Positions 23,556 through 31,540 of a stretch of 64,000 nucleotides of DNA are shown one piece after another. The DNA is from Calidithermus chliarophilus DSM 9957 (GTDB lineage: Bacteria > Deinococcota > Deinococci > Deinococcales > Thermaceae), in the NCBI RefSeq assembly GCF_000430045.1, contig NZ_KE387023.1, forward strand, positions 1,799,461-1,863,460, given 5' to 3'. A program made the translations under genes and the position numbers. A model generated the notes under the pieces. That model ran no database searches and had not been told where the DNA came from. It saw nothing but the letters and a program-made list of their open reading frames with translations. The first letter of the stretch is position 1. The number at the start of each line of letters is the position of its first letter.

Positions 23556-24398
23556 TTACGGGTGTATCTTACTGCTTTCTTCCAACAAAAAGGAAGAGGG
23601 CAGGCCTTTTTGTTGTCCCAGACGTCTTAAAAGCAGGCTATAGGCTGCCTTGTGCTTGGGGTTGGGGTCAAGTAACACCCTTAACCGGGCCTCGAGCCAC
23701 ACCGCCTTACGGTGCAGGCCGTGCAGCCAGGGGTAGTGGGTCTGGCTCACGATCAGCCCGCCACGGTAGCCTTCGGCGATGAAGCGGGGGTCGTTGGGCG
23801 TGGAGGCCCCGCCCAGGTGCAGGACTTTGCGGGGTACCAGGAGCACCTCGAGGCCCTTGCGGCGGGCGCGGATGCCCCACTCGAGGTCCTCGTTGTAGAA
23901 GAACAAGCGCTCGTCCATGCCGCCGAGTTCGGGCAGGAGGTCACGCTTTAAGAGGATCAGGGCCCCGGAGATCCAGCTCACCGCTCGAGGTGCCCGGAGG
24001 TTGAGGTAGTAAGGGGCGTAGAGCGGGCCGAAGGATTGGGGCCGGCCGTGCGGCGTCATCAGGACGGGGCCGGCCATCACGGCTTTGGGGCGGTCGTCCA
24101 GGGCCGCTCTCAGGGCCTCGAGGTCGCCCGCCTCGAGGTACACGTCGCTGTTCATGACCGCGACGTGGCGGCCCGTCGCCGCCTCGAGCCCGCGGTTGAC
24201 GGCGTAGGCGTAGCCCCGGTTGGCGACGCTCAGCGTCTCGACGGCGGGCAGATTCCGGGCGAACTCGAGGCTGCCGTCCGCCGAGGCCGCGTCGACGACG
24301 ATCAGTTGGGCGTGCGGGTAGTGACGCTGCAGGCGCTCGAGGCACTCGGGCAGCACGCGGAGGGAGTTGTGCGAGATCACGACGACCGAGAGTTCCAC
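23556..24398 (-). CDS. Family 2 glycosyltransferase
   Basis: 280-residue GT-A enzyme adding a sugar to a surface polysaccharide or lipid. VVVISHNS at the start, VVDAASADGS (nucleotide site), and MNSDVYLE as the DxD-equivalent metal site, then FFYNEDLEWGIRARRKG with the ED base motif, as in rhamnosyltransferase-like GT2. GTG start 7 nt after a TAAGCT-type box (leaderless). The last 30 codons are AT-rich, part of the same low-GC patch as the peptide gene. 23295-23555 otherwise holds only that gene's control region. Confidence 0.88.
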   Translation of the reverse strand: MELSVVVISHNSLRVLPECLERLQRHYPHAQLIVVDAASADGSLEFARNLPAVETLSVANRGYAYAVNRGLEAATGRHVAVMNSDVYLEAGDLEALRAALDDRPKAVMAGPVLMTPHGRPQSFGPLYAPYYLNLRAPRAVSWISGALILLKRDLLPELGGMDERLFFYNEDLEWGIRARRKGLEVLLVPRKVLHLGGASTPNDPRFIAEGYRGGLIVSQTHYPWLHGLHRKAVWLEARLRVLLDPNPKHKAAYSLLLRRLGQQKGLPSSFLLEESSKIHP

Positions 24399-24418
24399 CG
24401 GACCCAGCTTAACGAAAG

Positions 24419-24444
24419 AGCGGGCCGGAAATTTCCGGCCCGCT
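24419..24444 (-). terminator. Terminator of the tRNA-Cys/tRNA-Val transcript
   Basis: 12-bp stem 24419-24430/24433-24444 four nt after the tRNA-Val CCA end, followed on the minus strand by CTTTCGTT, a weak T-tract. It abuts the promoter of the glycosyltransferase. Confidence 0.65.
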
Positions 24445-24447
24445 TCC

Positions 24448-24524
24448 TGGTGGGCGCGATTGGACTCGAACCAACGACCCCTACCGTGTCAAGGTAGTGC
24501 TCTAGCCATCTGAGCTACGCGCCC
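24448..24524 (-). tRNA. tRNA-Val (GAC)
   Basis: 77 nt with encoded CCA; 7-bp acceptor GGGCGCG/CGCGCCC, D arm, anticodon stem CTACC/GGTAG with loop TTGACAC (anticodon GAC), T loop TTCGAGT. Second gene of a two-tRNA unit. Confidence 0.95.
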
Positions 24525-24538
24525 GTGCATCCCTGCTT

Positions 24539-24613
<75 letters not shown>

Positions 24614-24668
24614 TTGTCGTGCCCAAGTTCGTCCCCGGCTCGGCCTGCCTCGGGGACCGGCATCCGAT

Positions 24669-24697
24669 ACCCTAGCACAGGGATTCGAGGGTGTCAA
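24669..24697 (-). promoter_or_regulatory. Promoter of the tRNA-Cys/tRNA-Val unit
   Basis: TTGACA (24692-24697 complement), 17-bp spacer, TAGGGT (24669-24674). The -10 is about 55 nt before tRNA-Cys. Confidence 0.75.
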
Positions 24698-24794
24698 CGA
24701 AAAGGCTCGGGGTTGAGGCCAAGGAGCGCCGGACGGGGCACAAAAGCCGTCAGACTCCACCTTCCTCATGAGTAAGCCGCCGTATACTGCAACC

Positions 24795-26249
24795 GTGCGC
24801 GAGCTTTTCGTCAAGACCCCGAGGGGGTATCGCTGGCCTTTTTCCAAGGGGTTGCTGACGGAGACCCTGATGAACGCCGGCATGGGCATGGAGGCCGCCA
24901 TGTCGGTGTCCCACACCGTGGAGGAACGGCTCAAGGCCCGCAAGAAATCCGAGATCTCCGCCGCGGCGCTCAAGCGGCTGGTGGTGAGCGAGGTCGAGCG
25001 GGCCTTCGGGGCCGACCTGGCCGCCAAATTGCGCAAGCAGACCCACACCTTCGAGGACATCCTGGTCAAGGAGGGCTACCGGCGGCGGCCCTTCTCCAAG
25101 GGGGTGCTGGCGCGCAGCCTCGAGGACGCCGGCTTCGCGCTCAAGGAGGCCTACGCCCTGGCGAAGGCGCTCGAGACCGACATGCGCCAGGAAGGCCTCA
25201 CCGAGATCACGGCGGAGGAGCTCGAGCGCCGGGTGGTGCGCGAGGTGGAGCGCCGCTACGGCCGCTCGGCCCGCAAGCGCTACGTCGGGCGGCACAACCT
25301 GGCGGGGGAGCTGTTCGTCGAGGAGGCAGAGGGGGAGCCGCGGGTGCCCTTCTCCAAGGGGGTCGTGGCCCAGTCGATGATGGAGGCGGGCCTGGCCCCG
25401 GACGCGGCGTACCGCCTGGCCCGCATCCTGGAGGGCCGGCTGCGCGAGGAAGGCGACAGCATCGTCAGCCGCTCGAGGCTGCGCGAGATGGTGATGCTCC
25501 TGCTCACCGACGAGGCGGGCGAGGACATCGCCCTGCGCTACCAGACCCTGCGCTCGATCAAGCGCACGGTGCGCCCGATCCACCTGCTGATCGGCGGCGT
25601 GACCGGCACGGGCAAGAGCATGCTGGCCTCGGCCCTGAGCTACCGGCTGGGCATCACCCGGCTGATCTCCACCGACACCATCCGCGAGATCCTGCGGGCC
25701 ACCGTGCCCGCCGACTTAGTGCCCACGCTGCACACCAGCAGCTTCGACGCCTGGACCGCCCTGGCTCTGCCCAAGCAGGCCCAGCCCGACGACTCGCTGA
25801 TCCTGCAGGGCTTCCGCGACCAGGTGGCGCGGGTGGCGGTGGGGCTGCGGGCCATCCAGGAGCGCGGGGCCCAGGAGCGCACCTCGCTGGTGGTGGAGGG
25901 CGTGCACGTGGTGCCGGGCTACCTCTCCCACCCCTGGCAGAGCGAGGTGATCCAGATCCCGCTGATGCTGGTGGTCAACGACGAGACCATCCACCGCGAC
26001 CGCTTCACCCTGCGCGAGAAGGAGACCCAAGGCAAGCGCCCGCGCACCGACTACCTGCGGCACTTCGACGAGATCCGCATGATCCAGAACCACCTCGTCG
26101 AGCTCGCGAGCAGCGCGCGCATCCCGGTGATCCCGGGCGAGGACCTGGACCAGGCCATCGAGAAGTGCCTCGAGGTCATCGTCCAGCGGATGCAGGAGGC
26201 CTACCGCCAGACCCTCCCCGAGGTGCGGGGCAGGGGAGGGGCCGCTTGA
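24795..26249 (+). CDS. ATP-cone/2-phosphoglycerate kinase-like protein
   Basis: Three successive ATP-cone modules, each opening with the same motif (WPFSKGLL, RPFSKGVL, VPFSKGVV; about residues 14, 99 and 193), are followed by a P-loop kinase domain with GGVTGTGKS at about 266-274 and STDTIREILR. The kinase part matches 2-phosphoglycerate kinases, which make 2,3-diphosphoglycerate, precursor of the cyclic thermoprotectant in some thermophiles. ATP-cones usually sense the ATP/dATP ratio. Start set at GTG 24795, 6 nt after TATACT; ATG 24768 lies upstream of that box. Overlaps the next start by 4 nt. Confidence 0.8.
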   Translation: MRELFVKTPRGYRWPFSKGLLTETLMNAGMGMEAAMSVSHTVEERLKARKKSEISAAALKRLVVSEVERAFGADLAAKLRKQTHTFEDILVKEGYRRRPFSKGVLARSLEDAGFALKEAYALAKALETDMRQEGLTEITAEELERRVVREVERRYGRSARKRYVGRHNLAGELFVEEAEGEPRVPFSKGVVAQSMMEAGLAPDAAYRLARILEGRLREEGDSIVSRSRLREMVMLLLTDEAGEDIALRYQTLRSIKRTVRPIHLLIGGVTGTGKSMLASALSYRLGITRLISTDTIREILRATVPADLVPTLHTSSFDAWTALALPKQAQPDDSLILQGFRDQVARVAVGLRAIQERGAQERTSLVVEGVHVVPGYLSHPWQSEVIQIPLMLVVNDETIHRDRFTLREKETQGKRPRTDYLRHFDEIRMIQNHLVELASSARIPVIPGEDLDQAIEKCLEVIVQRMQEAYRQTLPEVRGRGGAA

Positions 26250-27256
26250 GGGGCGCGACGCTTCGCTGGCTGGCCCTGGGCCTTCTCCTGGGGAGTGCCC
26301 TCGCCCAGCCCGACGGCTACGCGCTGCGCCTGGAGCAGGCCTGGCGGCTGGTCCAGGAGCGCTACTGGGACAGCGCCTACAACGGCGTGGACTGGGGGGC
26401 GGTGGGGGCGAAGTACCGCGCCCGGCTTCCCGAGGTGCAGAGCTGGGGCGAGCTCTATGGGCTCATCACCGCCATGTACGACGAGCTCGACGACCAGCAC
26501 ACCCGCTTCCTGAGCCCCGAGGAGGCCCGGTACTACCTCGAGGGGATGCAGTGCTACCCCCTGCCCTTCAAGGAAGGGGAGGTGACGGCTCGAGGGCCCT
26601 CGAGCCCCTCCGCCCCTCAGGCCCCGCCCGCCCCTAAGCCCGCCCCGCGCGAAAAACCCCGGCCTTCCCCGGAGAAACCGGCCTTCCCGCCCTCGAGCGT
26701 GGAGTTCAAGGACCGCGTCGTGGTGTTCCGGCTGAGCGACCTGGTCGACGGCAGCGGCGTGCAACTGCTGCGCCGGGCCATCGAGCGCTACGACGCGCAG
26801 GCCATCGGCTACGTGCTCGACCTGCGGGGCAACCCCGGCGGCCTGGCCGTCCGCATGGCCGAGGTCGCGGGCTACTTCATGCGGGGGGTGCCCTGGCGCA
26901 TGGTGACCAAGGGCCTGGGCGTGGCCCCCCTGCCCACCACGCCGCTCTTCGGCCAGCCCCTCACCCAGAAGCCGCTGGTGGTCCTGATCGACGGGGAAGT
27001 GAACTCGGCGGCCGAAGGGCTGGCCGGGGCGCTCAAGAACGCCAGGCGGGCCTACCTCATCGGCACGCGCACCGCCGGCAACACCGAGCTGCTGCTGCCC
27101 TACTGCTTCCCCGACGGGGCGGTGGCGCTGGTGGCCTCGGGGGTGTTGGCCCCCTTCAACGGCCCGACCTGGGAGGGGCGGGGGGTGGAGCCCGACCAGG
27201 TGGTCGAGAAGGACCCGCTGGCGGCCGCGCTCGAGTACCTCAAGCGCCTGCGCTGA
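26246..27256 (+). CDS. S41-family (C-terminal processing protease-like) protein, catalytic Lys missing
   Basis: 336 residues from a TTG that overlaps the kinase stop (TTGA). Signal peptide LRWLALGLLLGSALAQ. N-terminal tail-protease domain (about 25-100), then a Pro/Lys linker (about 115-150) in place of the usual PDZ domain, then the S41 core: VEFKDRVVVFRLSDL, VLDLRGNPGG, and nucleophile Ser254 in DGEVNSAAE. The general base Lys, expected 25 residues later, is Asn279 in GTRTAGN. It is probably exported; either a non-proteolytic homologue or one using another base. Confidence 0.85.
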   Translation: MRGATLRWLALGLLLGSALAQPDGYALRLEQAWRLVQERYWDSAYNGVDWGAVGAKYRARLPEVQSWGELYGLITAMYDELDDQHTRFLSPEEARYYLEGMQCYPLPFKEGEVTARGPSSPSAPQAPPAPKPAPREKPRPSPEKPAFPPSSVEFKDRVVVFRLSDLVDGSGVQLLRRAIERYDAQAIGYVLDLRGNPGGLAVRMAEVAGYFMRGVPWRMVTKGLGVAPLPTTPLFGQPLTQKPLVVLIDGEVNSAAEGLAGALKNARRAYLIGTRTAGNTELLLPYCFPDGAVALVASGVLAPFNGPTWEGRGVEPDQVVEKDPLAAALEYLKRLR

Positions 27257-27294
27257 TTGCCAAAGCCCGGAGGCTGCCGTAGGCTCGGTTCGGC

Positions 27295-27657
27295 ATGATC
27301 GCGGTCGAGGATTTCTTCGTGGCATTGGCGCTGGGGGGTCTGGGATTCGCCGCGGCGCGCTTCACGCGGCTTGGTTGGGGCGTGGCCGGGGTCTGGCTCA
27401 ACCTGCTGTGGTTCATCTACCAGACCTCCTTCGGTTCGGGCTGGGTGAGCTACCACCACGGGCTGGGGGTGGCCTTCGTGCTGGCCGCGGGGTGGGGGCA
27501 GTACGGGCTGGCCTGGGCCCTGGCGCCCTGGCCCCTGCTGATCTACCTGCGCCTCGAGCTCGGCACCTACTGGACCTACCTCCCCAACATGGCCGAGGGG
27601 ATGCTGCTGGGCGCGGCGGCCTACTTGCTCACGGGCTGGGCGAAGAGGTCGCCGTAG
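27295..27657 (+). CDS. Small polytopic membrane protein
   Basis: 120 residues with about four hydrophobic helices rich in Gly, Trp and Leu; no recognised family. ATG start, with a weak TAGGCT box 9 nt upstream. Its 3' end overlaps the convergent C-N hydrolase gene by 37 nt. Confidence 0.65.
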   Translation: MIAVEDFFVALALGGLGFAAARFTRLGWGVAGVWLNLLWFIYQTSFGSGWVSYHHGLGVAFVLAAGWGQYGLAWALAPWPLLIYLRLELGTYWTYLPNMAEGMLLGAAAYLLTGWAKRSP

Positions 27658-28388
27658 AGGTCGCGGCGGCGCTCGGATAGCACCGGGAACTGCTGGCGCA
27701 GGCGCTTGGGCAGGGCAGGGTCGAGCTCGACCACCAGCAAGCCCTCGGCCTCGAGCCGCCCCAGCACCTCGCCCAGCGGGCCCACCGCCAGGCTGGGGGC
27801 CCCGAAGGGGGGCTCGGCATGGTTGACGGCCAGCAGGTAGGCCTGGTTCTCAGCGGCCCGCGCGCGGGCCAGCAGCTCCCAGGCCGCCGCCCGCTCGGCG
27901 GGCCAGGCCGAGGGCACCAGGAAGAGGTCGGCGCCCTGCACGGCGTAGCCCCGGTACAGCTCGGGGAAGCGCAGGTCGAAGCAGATGCTCAGCCCGGCGG
28001 TGAAGCCGCCGAGCTCGAGCGCCACCGGCCTTTCGCCTGGGACCATGGTGCGGGGCTCGTCGAAGGCGGGGATCAGGTGCAGCTTGGTGTAGACCGCGCG
28101 CTCGCCCTCGGGCGCCAGCACCCGCAGGCGGTTGGCGTGGCGCTCGCCGGCGGCCTCGAGCACCCCGCAGGCTACGGTCATCCCGCTGTCGCGGGCGAAG
28201 TCCTGGAGCCGGGCCAGCACCTCCGGGGTCTGGGCGGCGTCCGGGTAGCGGTAGCCGGAGGAAAACAGCTCGGGCAGCAGGGCCAGCTCGGCACCTTGGG
28301 CGTGGGCCTGCTCGAGCCAGCCCAAAGCGGCCTCGAGGGTGGCCTCGGGGGTTTCACGGGTCGCCAGGTGCACCAGTGCGGTCTTCAC
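27621..28388 (-). CDS. Carbon-nitrogen hydrolase (nitrilase superfamily)
   Basis: 255 residues with the complete catalytic set Glu40 (LLPELF), Lys101 (YTKLHLI) and Cys135 (SICFDLRFPE). Such enzymes hydrolyse linear amides; close relatives include omega-amidase (2-oxoglutaramate), but substrate is not readable. Start ATG overlaps the stop of the upstream membrane gene by 4 nt. Confidence 0.9.
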   Translation of the reverse strand: MKTALVHLATRETPEATLEAALGWLEQAHAQGAELALLPELFSSGYRYPDAAQTPEVLARLQDFARDSGMTVACGVLEAAGERHANRLRVLAPEGERAVYTKLHLIPAFDEPRTMVPGERPVALELGGFTAGLSICFDLRFPELYRGYAVQGADLFLVPSAWPAERAAAWELLARARAAENQAYLLAVNHAEPPFGAPSLAVGPLGEVLGRLEAEGLLVVELDPALPKRLRQQFPVLSERRRDLYGDLFAQPVSK

Positions 28389-28687
28389 GGCACGCTCCTT
28401 TGCCTCAGGTAGAGCAGGTAGGGCAGGGCCAGCCCCAGCGCCAGCCCGCCCGCGTAGCCCAGGAAATGCCCCACGAAGAGCTGGGTGAAGGCGAGCACCC
28501 CGCCCACCCAGGCGTACAGCGGCAGCACGAAGGGCCGCTGCCCCTGCGGGTACTGCAGGATGGCCGCGCCCAGCATCACGCCCAGCCCCAGCCCGACGAG
28601 CGGGGGGCTGGAGCGCAGCAGGTAGCCCACGGCGAAGGCCGCCACGCCCAGCAGGGAGAGGGCTTGCGCGAAGCGGTGGGGCGACAT
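28385..28687 (-). CDS. Small membrane protein
   Basis: 100 residues with three or four hydrophobic helices; no family recognised. Start chosen at ATG 28687, since upstream in-frame codons are Arg/Gly/Ala shadow of another gene. Overlaps the C-N hydrolase start (ATGA), so the two are translationally coupled. Confidence 0.7.
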   Translation of the reverse strand: MSPHRFAQALSLLGVAAFAVGYLLRSSPPLVGLGLGVMLGAAILQYPQGQRPFVLPLYAWVGGVLAFTQLFVGHFLGYAGGLALGLALPYLLYLRQRSVP

Positions 28688-28692
28688 AGGCC

Positions 28693-28998
28693 TTACGACT
28701 TGATGAACAGCTTGACCACCACTTGCGAGATCACCAGCGCGACCCCGCCCCACGCGATCTGGGGCTCGCTCCCCGCGAAGCCCATCAGCGCGCAGAACAC
28801 CCCGGCGGCCAGGAACCACGTCGCGTACTTGGGGTTGACCGTGAGGCCCAGCCCCAGCGCCACCAGAAAGCCCGAAGCAGCCGGGGAGAGGGTGCTGCCC
28901 ACCAGCACCACGCCGATCAGCAGCCCCAGCGTGATCACGAGGCCCACGAGATAGGCCCCGGGAAAGGGTTCTTTGTTAACTCTCTCCTTCGACTCCAT
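28693..28998 (-). CDS. Small membrane protein
   Basis: 101 residues from ATG 28998: charged start (MESKERVNKEPFPG) then three hydrophobic helices. No family recognised. Only 5 nt separate its stop from the next membrane gene, so three genes (this, 28385 and the hydrolase) form one unit. Confidence 0.7.
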   Translation of the reverse strand: MESKERVNKEPFPGAYLVGLVITLGLLIGVVLVGSTLSPAASGFLVALGLGLTVNPKYATWFLAAGVFCALMGFAGSEPQIAWGGVALVISQVVVKLFIKS

Positions 28999-29043
28999 GC
29001 CCCGTAGTCTACGCGATCCGGGTGAAGGGGGTGTGGGGAACGG

Positions 29044-29190
29044 GTGGCTCGTGGCTCGTAGGAACCCCTTCCCGTCGGCATCAAGGTCGAGGGCCAAGGC
29101 GTCTTGCGTTTGGCGTTTGGCGTACGACGCAGGACGTACGACCCACGCCCGGCGCCCGGCTATCGGCGTTCAGCATTCCGCATCTCAACC
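29044..29190. repeat. Heptad repeat mosaic 8
   Basis: GTGGCTCGTGGCTCG, CCCTTCCCGTCGG block, GCGTCTT/GCGTTTG heptads, ACGTACG heptads, then degenerate CTATCGG units. It reaches the thrC 3' end; both neighbours read leftwards. Confidence 0.85.
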
Positions 29191-30492
29191 CAGCAGCACC
29201 TGCCTGAGCGCTTGCAACGAGGGCTCGACGGTGGTCACCTGGGTCTCCCGCTGCCAGAGGGCCTCGAGCGCCCCGTCCTTGGGCGCCGGGATGCCCAGGG
29301 CGCTGGACACGGCCTCGGGGAACTTGGCGGGGTGGGCGCAGGCCAGGGTGACGAGGGGGGTGCGGTCGCCGGTCTCGGCGCGGTAGCGGGCCTGGGCCTC
29401 GAGGCCCACCGAGGTGTGGGGGCAGGCCAGGTAGCCGTAGGCCCGGTGGGTCTCGCGCATGCGCTCGAGGGTCGCCTCGTCCGAGACGGTGGTGCCCCAG
29501 AACCACGCCCGCATGCGCTCGGGGCCGAGCAGGTGCAGCAGGCGCTCGAAGTTGCTGGGCGAGCCCACGTCCATGGCGTTGGAGACGGTGGCGATGGTGG
29601 GGTGGAACCCGTAGGCCTCGGCCTTGCCCGCCAGGAAGTCGGGGAAGAAGTGGTTGGCGTTGTGGGCGGCGAGGAAGCGCTGCACGGGCTGGCCCATCAG
29701 AGCGGCAAAAACCCCGCCGGTGAGGTTGCCCAGGTTGCCGCTGGGGACGCAGAAGTTCAGGCGCTGTGGGCTCAGGCCGTGCTCGGCGGCGAGCTGCTGA
29801 GCGGCCCAGAGGTAGTACAGCGCCTGCGGCAGCAGCCGCCCGATGTTGATGGAGTTGGCGCTGCTGAGGGGCAGGTGGGCCAGTTCGGGGTCTACGAAGG
29901 CCTCCTTGACCATGCGCTGGCAGTCGTCGAAGCTGCCCCGCACCGCCAGCGCCCGCACCCCGGGCCGCCGCACGATGAGCTGGCGCTCCTGCACGTCGCT
30001 GACCTTGCCCAGCGGGTAGAGCAGCACCACCTCGATGTTGTCCTGGCCGGCGAAGCCGTCGGCCACGGCGCTGCCGGTGTCGCCGGAGGTGGCGACCAGG
30101 ATCACGCGGCGCTCGCCGCGCCGGCGCAGGAAGTGCTGCATCAGGCGGGCCATGGTGCGGGCCCCGAAGTCCTTGAAGGAGCGGGTGGGTCCGTGGAAGA
30201 GCTCGAGCACGAACAGGTCGTCGCCCAGGCGCACCAGGGGGCAGGGGAAGTCGAGGGCGTCGTGCAGGATGGCCTCGAGCTCGGCCAGCGGGATCTCGGG
30301 CTCGAGCCAGTGGCGCAGGACGCTGACGGCGAGCTCGGGGAGGGAGCGCGCGCTCAGCCAGTTGGCGGAGTCAACGGTCGGAACCCTGTCGGGCACGTAG
30401 AGCCCGCCGTCCGGGGCCAGGCCCTTGAGCAGGGCGTCCTCGAAGCTCAGCGGGGCTCGGTGGGGGTCGCGGGTGCTGTAGTACTGAATCAT
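29185..30492 (-). CDS. thrC: Threonine synthase
   Basis: PLP enzyme turning O-phosphohomoserine into threonine. 435 residues, the long (ThrC2-like) type: DGGLYVPDRVP, PLP-lysine in TRSFKDFGAR (about 107), GDTGSAVADGF, and CVPSGNLGNL near the middle. It starts 16 nt after the hom stop, so hom-thrC is an operon. No thrB follows in the window. Confidence 0.94.
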   Translation of the reverse strand: MIQYYSTRDPHRAPLSFEDALLKGLAPDGGLYVPDRVPTVDSANWLSARSLPELAVSVLRHWLEPEIPLAELEAILHDALDFPCPLVRLGDDLFVLELFHGPTRSFKDFGARTMARLMQHFLRRRGERRVILVATSGDTGSAVADGFAGQDNIEVVLLYPLGKVSDVQERQLIVRRPGVRALAVRGSFDDCQRMVKEAFVDPELAHLPLSSANSINIGRLLPQALYYLWAAQQLAAEHGLSPQRLNFCVPSGNLGNLTGGVFAALMGQPVQRFLAAHNANHFFPDFLAGKAEAYGFHPTIATVSNAMDVGSPSNFERLLHLLGPERMRAWFWGTTVSDEATLERMRETHRAYGYLACPHTSVGLEAQARYRAETGDRTPLVTLACAHPAKFPEAVSSALGIPAPKDGALEALWQRETQVTTVEPSLQALRQVLLG

Positions 30493-30508
30493 CGTGCTCC
30501 TGAGCGGC

Positions 30509-31522
30509 TCAAACTTCTTCCAGCGCCTCGACCTGAACCTCGGGGACGGGGAGCGGGGCCGGGATGGGCAGGTGGCCGGGCTGGCCCGCGACCAGGCGGT
30601 AGAGGTCGCCCAGCACCGCGCTGGCGGTGACGTGGCCGCCCGCCCCCGCGCCGGAGAACACCAGCTCGCCCACCTCCTGGGTGCGGCAGACCAGCGCGTT
30701 GCGGGCGCTGCCCATCAGGGCCAGGGGGTGGCTGGCGGGCAGGCGCACCGGGCGCACCTTGCCCACCCAGCGCCCGTCCTGGGGGAAGAGGCTGCCGACG
30801 AGCCGGATCACCTGGCCGCCGGCGTGGGCCTCGCCAAGCAGTTCGGGGGTGAGCGTTTCGATGCCGCGGGTGTTGGCCCGTACGCCTTCCCAGGCGAGGC
30901 CGGGGTCCACGGTGAGCCTCGAGAGCACCGTGAGCTTGTGGGCCGCGTCGAAGCCGCCCACGTCGAGGGTGGGGTCGGCCTCGGCGTAGCCCTTGTCCTG
31001 GGCCTCCTTGAGGGCCTGGGCGTAGGGGACGCCCGCCTCGAGCCGGTTCAGGATGTAGTTGCAGGTGCCGTTGAGGATGGCGTGCAGCTCGAGCAGGCGG
31101 TTGCCCCACAGGCTTTGCAGTGCCCCGATCACCGGGGTGCCGGCCATCACGCTGGCCTCGTAGTACAGCAGCCCGTCCTCGGCGTAGCCCCTCAGTTCGC
31201 CCCAGCGCTCGGCCAGCAGGGCCTTGTTGGCTGTGATCACCGGGGTGTCGGCCTCGAGCGCCCGCAGCACCAGGTCCCCGGCCAGCTCGGTGCCCCCCAT
31301 CACCTCGACCAGCACGTCGGCCTCGGCCAGGGCGCCGGGGTCGGTGGTGAGGAGGTGGCCGGGGATGCCGGGCCGGGGCTTGCCCGCGTCGCGCACCAGC
31401 ACCGAGACCAGCTCGGCGCGGTAGCCGAAGGCCTCGAGCCGCGCCCGGTGGGCCTCGAGCAGCTCCACCAGGGAAGAGCCCACGGTCCCGGCACCCAAAA
31501 GGGCAATGCGTACCGTCTCCAT
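30509..31522 (-). CDS. hom: Homoserine dehydrogenase
   Basis: NAD(P)-dependent reduction of aspartate semialdehyde to homoserine. 337 residues, without the C-terminal ACT domain. LLGAGTVGSSL nucleotide loop at about 8-18; VEVMGG; NKALLAE with the catalytic-site Lys; AHKLTVLSRLT. ATG 31522 lies 7 nt after TATAAT (leaderless). Divergent from queG with only 18 bp between start codons. Confidence 0.94.
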   Translation of the reverse strand: METVRIALLGAGTVGSSLVELLEAHRARLEAFGYRAELVSVLVRDAGKPRPGIPGHLLTTDPGALAEADVLVEVMGGTELAGDLVLRALEADTPVITANKALLAERWGELRGYAEDGLLYYEASVMAGTPVIGALQSLWGNRLLELHAILNGTCNYILNRLEAGVPYAQALKEAQDKGYAEADPTLDVGGFDAAHKLTVLSRLTVDPGLAWEGVRANTRGIETLTPELLGEAHAGGQVIRLVGSLFPQDGRWVGKVRPVRLPASHPLALMGSARNALVCRTQEVGELVFSGAGAGGHVTASAVLGDLYRLVAGQPGHLPIPAPLPVPEVQVEALEEV

Positions 31523-31540
31523 GCGTGGGATTATATCGGG
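31523..31540. promoter_or_regulatory. 18-bp bidirectional promoter between hom and queG
   Basis: ATTATA at 31530-31535 reads TATAAT on the minus strand, 7 nt before the hom ATG. On the plus strand TTATAT/ATTATA lies 4-5 nt before the queG GTG. Both transcripts would be leaderless and the two -10 elements overlap, so only one polymerase could bind at a time. Confidence 0.6.
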
